Origin: Nioella halotolerans
GTDB taxonomy: Bacteria > Pseudomonadota > Alphaproteobacteria > Rhodobacterales > Rhodobacteraceae
NCBI GenBank assembly: GCA_003428585.1
Contig: QVQC01000082.1
Location: 43,003-107,002, forward strand
DNA length: 64,000 nt
Direction of reading: 5' to 3'
Shown piece by piece: positions 53,226 through 64,000 of this stretch (positions are counted from its first letter, which is position 1; each line of letters begins with the position of its first letter). Both the position numbers and the translations under genes were made by a program. The notes below the pieces were generated by a model. It was not told where the DNA came from and made no database searches. It worked only from the letters and a program-made list of their open reading frames with translations.

Positions 53226-54137
53226 ATGCATGCGGGGGGCCTTGCCTTGACCGTCACCTCGAAACTCGCCATCGGCAGCCTGATCATCGGGCTTGCCGTC
53301 TTCGCCCTCAAGGGGCTGGCCTACTGGGTGACCGGGTCGGTGGCACTGCTGTCGGACGCGCTGGAAAGCACCGTGAACCTTGCCACTGCCAGTGCCGCGC
53401 TGATCGCGGTGCGCGTGGCCGAACGCCCCGCAGATGCCAATCATCCCTACGGCCACCACAAGGCGGAGTTCTTCAGCGCCGTGCTGGAGGGTGTGCTGAT
53501 CGTCATTGCCGCGCTTTTCATCCTGCGCGAGGCGTGGCAGGGATTCCAGGCGCCGCGCGCCATCGCGGCCCCGGTCGAGGGCCTCTTGATCAATGCCGCC
53601 GCGACGGTGCTGAACGCCGGCTGGTGCTGGGTGTTGCTGCGATGGGGGCGGCGGGTGCGCTCGCCCGCTTTGGTGGCGGATGGCAAGCACCTGCTGGCCG
53701 ACGTGGTGACGTCGGTCGGGGTTGCGGCCGGAATCCTGCTGGCGTGGGTGACCGGCTGGTGGGTGCTAGACCCGGCGCTTGCCGCGCTTGTGGCGGTGAA
53801 CATCCTTTGGTCAGGTAGCCGGGTGATCCGCGACTCGCTCGTCGCGCTGATGGACGAGGCGGTGCCGGAGGACACGCTGCAGACGATCCGCGATGTCATC
53901 TCGCAAGAGGCCGGCGGCGCGGTGGAGGCGCATGACCTGCGCACACGCCATGCCGGGCGGATCATCTTCATCGACTTTCACCTCGTGATCCCGGGCGAGA
54001 CCACAGTGGCCGATGCGCATGTCGTCTGCGACCGGGTCGAGGCGGCCCTGCTAAAGGCGGTACCGGATGCCAATATCACAATCCATGTCGAACCCGAGCA
54101 CAAGGCCAAGCATAGCGGGATCGTGGTTCTCGACTGA
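53226..54137 (+). CDS. Cation diffusion facilitator transporter
   Basis: A 303-residue metal exporter with six helices. The second helix carries GSVALLSDALESTVNLATAS, the loop has the conserved HPYGHHKAEFFSAVLEG, and the fifth helix has GKHLLADVVTSVGVAAGI with the HxxxD metal site. A C-terminal cytoplasmic domain includes HDLRTRHAGRIIFIDFHLVI and the final His-rich VEPEHKAKHSG. Metal specificity (Zn, Fe or Co) cannot be read. It converges on the lectin-type gene. Confidence 0.92.
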   Translation: MHAGGLALTVTSKLAIGSLIIGLAVFALKGLAYWVTGSVALLSDALESTVNLATASAALIAVRVAERPADANHPYGHHKAEFFSAVLEGVLIVIAALFILREAWQGFQAPRAIAAPVEGLLINAAATVLNAGWCWVLLRWGRRVRSPALVADGKHLLADVVTSVGVAAGILLAWVTGWWVLDPALAALVAVNILWSGSRVIRDSLVALMDEAVPEDTLQTIRDVISQEAGGAVEAHDLRTRHAGRIIFIDFHLVIPGETTVADAHVVCDRVEAALLKAVPDANITIHVEPEHKAKHSGIVVLD

Positions 54138-54148
54138 CGCGCGCGGGC

Positions 54149-54520
54149 TCAGTCGACATCCCAGTCATCGTCATTGGACAACGCCCCGATCGCCATCCAG
54201 TCCGCGCGGATTCGAGCGACCTTGGTATCTTCCCATGTCGTGAACACGATCTCGAACCCGTCGCGGCGGATATGGGCGGCGCGGATATCTGCGCGTTGAT
54301 TGGCGTCAGCGGCCATGTCCCACATGCTGATCGAGACATGCACCGAGGGCAGGTCCCTGAACGCGGTCGCGAAACGCACCGGGTGCCAGACCTCGCGCTT
54401 GCCGGAGCCGGTCCACATCTCGCCGTCAGTGTCATAGTCGGCGAACAGCAACGCGCTGCCCTGATCGACGCCAACAAGGGTGCTGTCTATCCGTTTCATG
54501 TCTCGGTCGCGTTGCCCCAT
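54149..54520 (-). CDS. H-type lectin domain protein
   Basis: A 123-residue protein made almost entirely of one H-type lectin domain (PF09458-like): REVWHPVRFATAF, LPSVHVSISMWDMAADANQR, DIRAAHIRRDGFEIVFTTWE and VARIRADWMAIGALS. No signal peptide is seen, so it would be cytoplasmic unless exported otherwise. AAAGGAC precedes the ATG at 54520; another ATG lies at 54499. It follows the ATP synthase operon terminator. In eukaryotes the domain binds GalNAc; the ligand here is unknown. Confidence 0.84.
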   Translation of the reverse strand: MGQRDRDMKRIDSTLVGVDQGSALLFADYDTDGEMWTGSGKREVWHPVRFATAFRDLPSVHVSISMWDMAADANQRADIRAAHIRRDGFEIVFTTWEDTKVARIRADWMAIGALSNDDDWDVD

Positions 54521-54584
54521 ACCGTCCTTTGGCTAAACTTTCGGGCAGGATCAGGCAACAAGGCAAGGGCCAATCGGAACGCGA

Positions 54585-54616
54585 AACGCCCCGCGACCGG
54601 TCCCGTGCGGGGCGTT
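54585..54616 (-). terminator. Hairpin terminator of the atp operon
   Basis: A perfect 10-bp stem (aacgccccgc / gcggggcgtt) with a 12-base loop, about 30 bases beyond the atpC stop on the minus strand. Only a short TTTC tail follows, so termination may be partial. Confidence 0.72.
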
Positions 54617-54646
54617 CCTAGCTGTGGGTTGAAGAGCGACTCGCGC

Positions 54647-55042
54647 TCAGTCCATGCGGTCCATCAGTTCAACGAGGTCGGAGACCAACTTCTCGGCGCC
54701 ATCCTTGTGCTCGCCTTCGGCCTCGGCGGCCTTGGCGCGGGCATCCGCCAGAACATCCTCAAGGTCTTCCTTGCGCACCTCGTCGCCCGCATGGGCGCGT
54801 TCGGCGATCACCGACACGGATTCAGCGGTCACTTCGACGAAGCCGGCGACAACCACGTAGTCTGTTTCGCCCTCGGCCGACTGCACCCGGACAATGCCCG
54901 GACGCAGGGTGGTGATGACGGGGCTGTGGCCCGCCATCGCCGTCAGGTCGCCATCGACGCCCGGAATCTGGACCGAGGCCGCTTCGAAAGAGGCAAGCCT
55001 CTTTTCAGGCGACACAAGGTCGAACTGGATCATATCGGCCAT
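54647..55042 (-). CDS. atpC: ATP synthase epsilon subunit
   Basis: A 131-residue subunit of the F1 central stalk that couples rotation and inhibits hydrolysis. MIQFDLVSPEKRLASFEAAS begins the beta-sandwich domain, IPGVDGDLTAMAGHSPVITT is its signature, and a helical tail (AEAEGEHKDGAEKLVSDLVE) follows. AGGAGGA lies just before the ATG. It is last in atpHAGDC and is followed by a hairpin terminator. Confidence 0.96.
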   Translation of the reverse strand: MADMIQFDLVSPEKRLASFEAASVQIPGVDGDLTAMAGHSPVITTLRPGIVRVQSAEGETDYVVVAGFVEVTAESVSVIAERAHAGDEVRKEDLEDVLADARAKAAEAEGEHKDGAEKLVSDLVELMDRMD

Positions 55043-55053
55043 CAGGATCCTCC

Positions 55054-57373
<2,320 letters not shown>

Positions 57374-57385
57374 TGACCAGTCTCC

Positions 57386-58924
57386 TTATGCGAAGTCGGC
57401 GGCGTATTCGTCCAGCGCAGCCTTGATCTTGTCCTCGAGCTCACCCTTGACCTTGCGGTCGTTGTTGGTGATGTCGTCCAGCAAGTCCTGATGCTTGCCG
57501 CGCAGATGCGCCAGCAGCCCCTGCTCGAAGCGGCCCACGGTCCCCACGTCGATCCCGTCGAGATACCCCTTGGTGCCGGCATAGATCACGCAGACGATCT
57601 CTGCGTTGGTCATCGGCGAATATTGCGGCTGCTTCATCAGCTCGGTCAGGCGGGCACCGCGGTTCAGCAGGCGCTGCGTCGCGGCGTCGAGGTCGGAGCC
57701 GAACTGCGCGAAGGCGGCCATTTCCCGATACTGCGCCAACTCGAGCTTCACCGGGCCGGCGACCGACTTCATCGCGTCGGTCTGTGCCGAGCCGCCGACG
57801 CGGCTGACCGAGAGGCCGGTGTTCACGGCCGGGCGGATGCCCTGGTAGAACAGGTCCGTTTCGAGGAAGATCTGGCCGTCGGTGATCGAGATCACGTTGG
57901 TCGAGATGAAGTCCGAGATATCCCCGGCCTGCGTCTCGATGATCGGCAACGCGGTCAGCGAGCCGGACCCGTGATCCTCGTTCAGCTTGGCCGAGCGCTC
58001 CAGCAGGCGCGAGTGCAGGTAGAACACGTCGCCGGGATAGGCTTCGCGGCCCGGCGGGCGGCGCAGCAGCAGCGACATCTGGCGATAGGCCACGGCCTGC
58101 TTGGACAGGTCATCGTAGACAATCAGCGCGTGACGCCCGTTGTCGCGGAAGTATTCCGCCATCGCGGTCGCGGCATAGGGGGCGAGGAACTGCATCGGCG
58201 CCGGGTCGGAGGCGGTCGCGGCGACGACGATCGAGTATTCGATGGCGCCGGTTTCCTCCAGCTTCTTGACCAGCTGCGCCACGGTGGAGCGCTTCTGCCC
58301 GACGGCGACGTAGACGCAGTAGAGCTTCTTGCTCTCGTCATCGCCGGCGGCGTCGTTGTAGGTCTTCTGGTTCAGGATCGTGTCGAGCGCCACAGCGGTC
58401 TTGCCGGTCTGGCGGTCGCCGATGATCAGTTCCCGCTGGCCACGGCCGATCGGGATCATGGCATCCACGGATTTGAGGCCGGAGGCCATCGGCTCATGCA
58501 CCGATTTGCGCGGGATGATGCCCGGCGCCTTGACGTCCGCGACGCGGCGTTCGCTGGCCTCGATCGGGCCCTTGCCGTCGATCGGGTTGCCAAGGCCGTC
58601 GACCACGCGGCCGAGCAGGCCGTCGCCGGCGGGCACGTCGACGATCGAATTGGTGCGCTTGACGGTGTCGCCTTCCTTGATGTCCCGGTCGGACCCGAAG
58701 ATCACGATCCCGACATTGTCGGTTTCAAGGTTCAGCGCCATGCCCATGATCCCGCCGGGGAATTCGACCATCTCGCCGGCCTGGATGTTGTCCAGCCCGT
58801 GAACGCGGGCGATACCGTCGCCAACGGAGAGCACGCGGCCCACCTCGGCGACTTCGGCCTCCTGGCCAAAGCTCTTGATCTGGTCCTTCAGGATCGCAGA
58901 GATCTCGGCTGCTTGGATAGTCAT
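57386..58924 (-). CDS. atpA: ATP synthase alpha subunit
   Basis: The non-catalytic nucleotide-binding F1 subunit, 512 residues. [19 protein letters not shown] is the family start. The P-loop is [13 protein letters not shown] near residue 170, with [17 protein letters not shown] and [20 protein letters not shown] following. The start codon lies directly after the TAA stop of atpH (58927-58925), so the two genes are adjacent without a spacer. Confidence 0.99.
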   Translation of the reverse strand: MTIQAAEISAILKDQIKSFGQEAEVAEVGRVLSVGDGIARVHGLDNIQAGEMVEFPGGIMGMALNLETDNVGIVIFGSDRDIKEGDTVKRTNSIVDVPAGDGLLGRVVDGLGNPIDGKGPIEASERRVADVKAPGIIPRKSVHEPMASGLKSVDAMIPIGRGQRELIIGDRQTGKTAVALDTILNQKTYNDAAGDDESKKLYCVYVAVGQKRSTVAQLVKKLEETGAIEYSIVVAATASDPAPMQFLAPYAATAMAEYFRDNGRHALIVYDDLSKQAVAYRQMSLLLRRPPGREAYPGDVFYLHSRLLERSAKLNEDHGSGSLTALPIIETQAGDISDFISTNVISITDGQIFLETDLFYQGIRPAVNTGLSVSRVGGSAQTDAMKSVAGPVKLELAQYREMAAFAQFGSDLDAATQRLLNRGARLTELMKQPQYSPMTNAEIVCVIYAGTKGYLDGIDVGTVGRFEQGLLAHLRGKHQDLLDDITNNDRKVKGELEDKIKAALDEYAADFA

Positions 58925-59485
58925 TTATCCGACCTCTTTCATGGTGTTCTGGAGGGTGTTGAGCTTGGAGCGGATCGAGGTGTCGATCATCTTCGAGCCC
59001 ACCTTGACGACAAGACCGCCGATGATGCCTTCATCGACGGTCGCATTCAGTTTCACATCCTTGCCGACAGCAGCCTTGAGCGTCTTGGCCAGCTTTTCGG
59101 ACTGGGTCTTGGTCAGCGCCTTGGCCGACACCACGTCGGCGGTCACTTCGCCCTTGTGGTCGGCGATCATGGCGCGCAGCGCGGCGATCATCTGCGGGAC
59201 GACGAACAGGCGGCGCTTGGACGCCATCAGTTGCAAAGTGTTGGCAAGGGTGGCGCCGAGCCCCATGGCCTTGGCGACGGCCGCGATCCCGGCCTGCATG
59301 TCCTGCCGCGAATAGACCGGCGAGGCGATCAGGTCGCGCAGGTCCTCGATGTCGCCCAAGGCGCTGTTCAGCGCATCGAGATCCGCCTCAAGCGCGTCGA
59401 GCGCCTTGCCTTCCGTGGCCAGTTCGAACACCGCTGTCGCATAACGCGAGGCGATGCCGGTCGAGATCGAAGCTGTTTCCGACAC
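58925..59485 (-). CDS. atpH: ATP synthase delta subunit, GTG start
   Basis: The peripheral stalk protein linking F1 to Fo, 186 residues. The N-terminal helical domain ([20 protein letters not shown]) and C-terminal part ([20 protein letters not shown], then [20 protein letters not shown]) match the OSCP/delta family. GTG at 59485 was chosen because GGAAGGG lies just upstream and the length is then normal; no suitable ATG is closer. It is first in the F1 operon. The Fo genes are not in this window, as expected for alphaproteobacteria with split F1 and Fo operons. Confidence 0.95.
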   Translation of the reverse strand: MSETASISTGIASRYATAVFELATEGKALDALEADLDALNSALGDIEDLRDLIASPVYSRQDMQAGIAAVAKAMGLGATLANTLQLMASKRRLFVVPQMIAALRAMIADHKGEVTADVVSAKALTKTQSEKLAKTLKAAVGKDVKLNATVDEGIIGGLVVKVGSKMIDTSIRSKLNTLQNTMKEVG

Positions 59486-59823
59486 GTCCACCCTTCCGAT
59501 ACAGTGGCCGGGACCACGCCCAAAGGCGCGCCCGGCGGTTCTGTCCAGGGCGGATCCGTTGCCGCCCGTTTGAAATCGCGCAGGATGTAGCAGAGGGTTG
59601 GGGACCCTGCAACATCCACGGCCATCGGCGTTTTTTCGCCGAACGCCCTGTTTTGCTTGGCCTTTTCGAGAACCACGCGTCCTGCGACGCTTTGAAGCTA
59701 AGTTTTTTCGTGGTTTTTCTGTGGATAATGACCGAGTCACGGTACGTGCGGATGTGATGGCATGCAATCGCATACCGGTCAGCCAAGCCCGCGCCGGCGC
59801 CATTCCAAACGCCCGAGCGGCGC
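59486..59823. other. Intergenic region upstream of the atp operon
   Basis: 338 bases between atpH and the methyltransferase gene, both on the minus strand. The part near atpH holds the candidate promoter at 59585-59612 and a leader of about 95 bases. The rest is AT-richer than the surroundings (a stretch near 59690-59740 with several T and A runs), which could contain the terminator region of the methyltransferase gene, although I see no clean hairpin. No credible gene was found. Confidence 0.6.
59585..59612 (-). promoter_or_regulatory. Candidate promoter of atpHAGDC
   Basis: On the minus strand TTGCAG (59612-59607), a 16-base spacer and CTACAT (59590-59585), a good match to alphaproteobacterial housekeeping promoters. 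It lies about 100 bases upstream of the atpH GTG. Confidence 0.6.
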
Positions 59824-60582
59824 TCATACCCCCGGATCGCTGCGCACACGTGCGGGTTGCGGGGCGGAATCGAGGATGCGCAGGGGGCGCCGCACCCTTT
59901 CCGCCAGACCGGGTCGCGTGGGGGCGTAGCTGTGTTTGCTGGCCTCCAGCATGATGACCCCGCCGGCATGGTTGTTGGACAACTTGCGCCCCATGCGCTC
60001 CAGCAGGTCGGCGCTGCGCAACCAGAACCGGCCATGGCTCGGCGGTGCGAACAGGGCGGCGCGGTGCCGGTCGGGGCGAAACCCGTGGTCGCGCAGTTGC
60101 TCTTCCAGTTGCGACAGCGAGTAGGGGCGCCCGAAACCGAAGGGCGTGCCGTCACGTCGCGCCCACAGCCCGCCCCGGTTTGGCACGATGAACAGCACCC
60201 GGCCCTCGGGCGCCAGAACCCGGTGGCATTCTTCCAGCACTGCGGCGGGATGTTCCGAGGTTTCCAGCCCGTGCAGGCAGACCAGCCGGTCCACCGCGCC
60301 CGCCGGCAGGGGCCAGCGGGTCTCTCGACACAAGACCGAGACATTGTCCATCCCGGCGGGCCACGGCATCACCCCCTGCGCGCCGGGCATCAGCCCGATC
60401 ACCCGTTCCGACGACCCGAGATATGGCCTGAGCAGCGGCACCGCGAATCCATAGCCGACCACGGTTTCGCCACGCGCCTCGGGCCAGAAGGCAACGACCT
60501 GATCGCGCACCGACTTCTGCGCCATCCGGCCAAGCCGCGTCCGATAGTAAAACTGGCGAAGATCCAGCACGTCAAGATGCAT
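59824..60582 (-). CDS. Class I SAM-dependent methyltransferase
   Basis: A 252-residue methyltransferase. The SAM-binding region is degenerate but recognisable: [20 protein letters not shown] in place of a classic GxGxG loop, then the acidic turn and [20 protein letters not shown] with [20 protein letters not shown] (motifs post-I to III). The C-terminal part ([20 protein letters not shown]) is also typical of the Methyltransf_11 group. The substrate is unknown. It is divergent from gloB, with a 63-base shared promoter region. Confidence 0.86.
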   Translation of the reverse strand: MHLDVLDLRQFYYRTRLGRMAQKSVRDQVVAFWPEARGETVVGYGFAVPLLRPYLGSSERVIGLMPGAQGVMPWPAGMDNVSVLCRETRWPLPAGAVDRLVCLHGLETSEHPAAVLEECHRVLAPEGRVLFIVPNRGGLWARRDGTPFGFGRPYSLSQLEEQLRDHGFRPDRHRAALFAPPSHGRFWLRSADLLERMGRKLSNNHAGGVIMLEASKHSYAPTRPGLAERVRRPLRILDSAPQPARVRSDPGV

Positions 60583-60645
60583 TGCAACGCCTCCGGCTTT
60601 GGGCGACGGTTCGGCTACAGCTTAACCGCGGGAAAGGAAAATGCC

Positions 60646-61413
60646 ATGCCCTTCGAGATCGTGACCGTGCCCTGTCTGAAAGACAATTATGCTTTCCTCG
60701 CCCACGATTCCAGCACCGGGGCGACGGCGCTCGTCGATGCGCCCGAGGCGGCGCCGATCCTGTCGGAACTGTCGGCACGCGACTGGACGCTGACCGACAT
60801 ACTGATCACCCACCACCACTGGGACCATGTCGATGGGCTGGCCGAGATCGTGGCCGCGACCGGGGCCCGCACATGGGGCAATGCAGAGGACGCGGATCGC
60901 CTGCCGCCGCTCGACCACGCGATTGCGCCCGGCGGCACCGTCACAGTCGGCGACGAAAGCGGCACGATGATCGACGTGTCGGGCCACACAATCGGCCATG
61001 TCGCGTTTCACTTCCCCGACAGCCGCGTTGCCTTCACCGCTGACAGCCTGATGTCGCTTGGCTGCGGGCGGGTGTTCGAAGGCTCGCCCGAAATGATGCA
61101 TGCAAGCCTCGCGCGGCTCGCCGCGCTGCCGCCGGAAACCGTGATCTGCTCTGGCCACGAATACACCGCCAACAACGCGAAATTCGCGCTGACGGTTGAT
61201 CCCGACAACGCGGCGCTTATCTCTCGTGAGGCAGAGGTGGCGACTGCGCGTGGCGAAGGCCGACCGACCGTGCCATCTACCCTGCAAGACGAACTGGACA
61301 CCAACCCGTTCCTGCGCGCCGGCGATCCGGCGATCCGGGCCCGCCTTGGCATGCAGGATGCCACCGACGCAGAGGTGTTCGCCGAAATCCGCGCCCGCAA
61401 GGACGCCTTCTGA
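60646..61413 (+). CDS. gloB: Hydroxyacylglutathione hydrolase (glyoxalase II)
   Basis: Hydrolyses S-lactoylglutathione in methylglyoxal detoxification. At 255 residues it has the usual length. The metallo-beta-lactamase metal motif is THHHWDHVDG near residue 56; further ligands are in HTIGHVAFHF and FTADSLMSLGCGRVFEG, and ICSGHEYTANNAKFAL is the substrate-binding part. The ATG at 60646 follows AAGGAAA; a nearby ATG at 60641 is out of frame. clpA lies 192 bases downstream on the same strand. Confidence 0.95.
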   Translation: MPFEIVTVPCLKDNYAFLAHDSSTGATALVDAPEAAPILSELSARDWTLTDILITHHHWDHVDGLAEIVAATGARTWGNAEDADRLPPLDHAIAPGGTVTVGDESGTMIDVSGHTIGHVAFHFPDSRVAFTADSLMSLGCGRVFEGSPEMMHASLARLAALPPETVICSGHEYTANNAKFALTVDPDNAALISREAEVATARGEGRPTVPSTLQDELDTNPFLRAGDPAIRARLGMQDATDAEVFAEIRARKDAF

Positions 61414-61503
61414 CCGACACACGCCAAATCCCGGACAGGCCTGTACAAAACCCGGTCATCACGCGACCCCCGCATCGGCGTTGGAAAAATTGAAGAGAAA
61501 TGC

Positions 61504-61532
61504 CTTGAACTGCGCAATCAAAAACCGAACCT
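61504..61532 (+). promoter_or_regulatory. Weak sigma-32-like element upstream of clpA
   Basis: CTTGAAC (61504-61510), 14 bases, then CCGAACCT (61525-61532). The -35 is close to the heat-shock consensus but the -10 is poor. It lies about 74 bases before the clpA start. Listed as a low-confidence candidate only. Confidence 0.25.
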
Positions 61533-61605
61533 TAACAGGATAAGGCCACAGTCGGCCGGGCGCGCCAGACCGCGCCTGATCGGCGCAACGAAAGGAGCAC
61601 AGGCA

Positions 61606-63936
<2,331 letters not shown>

Positions 63937-64000
63937 TCGTAATCACCCGGTTGGCACCGCCTACCCATGCCCGGCCTGAAGGCCTAAGACACGTGCATAG

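Overview
The window looks like a chromosomal core segment from a high-GC alphaproteobacterium of the Rhodobacteraceae/Paracoccaceae (Roseobacter-type) group. The signs are a PccR-type propionate regulator with TTTGCAAA boxes, small proteins typical of that group (DUF4174, DUF465, DUF6476-like and DUF6324-like), a split-off atpHAGDC operon, a sigma-32 gene of the alphaproteobacterial type, and a tRNA-His with A73 and a G1:U72 pair instead of G-1:C73. I see no insertion sequence, prophage, integrase or CRISPR array. Gene assignments come from reading the sequence and from memory of protein families; no database search was run.

Layout. 1-4780 (minus): AI-2E-type transporter, hdaA, ppk and ppx (cut by the window edge), a polyphosphate/replication-control operon. 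4949-18312: a methylmalonyl-CoA (propionate) region. It holds mcmA, a DUF4174 protein, pccA, a DcaP-like porin, a string of small genes and lipoproteins downstream of pccB, pccB itself, an MFS exporter and the ScfR-family regulator pccR, with paired TTTGCAAA operators in front of pccB/MFS and pccR. 18356-29050: small housekeeping and transport genes (DUF465, a HAD pseudoenzyme, DMT and LysE exporters, YebC, a HisA paralog, two SLC13/TrkA-C permeases around a DMT exporter, YmdB, 5-formyl-THF cyclo-ligase). 29128-34073 (plus): VOC protein, TerB/DnaJ protein, EEP nuclease-like protein, small exported protein, M3 oligoendopeptidase, small membrane protein. 34164-38773: Gfo/Idh/MocA oxidoreductase, rpoH with a near-consensus sigma-32 promoter, rluD, a DUF6476-like membrane protein and a Sel1-repeat protein.

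38988-42902 (plus): a tightly overlapping four-gene operon (HAD-UbiA fusion, GtrA, DprE1-like FAD oxidase, DprE2-like SDR). It has the composition of the mycobacterial polyprenyl-phosphoryl-D-arabinose pathway and is the most interesting system here. Next to it (43028-47440) are three exported proteins of unknown role: a membrane-anchored protein with a conserved GHKKD...YADYSHG domain, a SUMF1/FGE-type protein and a phosphodiester-glycosidase-like protein.

47705-54520: tRNA-His, a DUF6324-like protein, ribF, a YcgN-like protein, L-threonine aldolase, alpha/beta hydrolase, HCCA-isomerase-like protein, prs, a CDF transporter and an H-type lectin. 54647-59485 (minus): atpHAGDC with a promoter and a terminator. 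59824-63936: SAM methyltransferase, gloB and clpA. The prs product PRPP is the expected sugar donor for the UbiA enzyme, which gives a plausible metabolic link inside the window, although prs is a general housekeeping gene.
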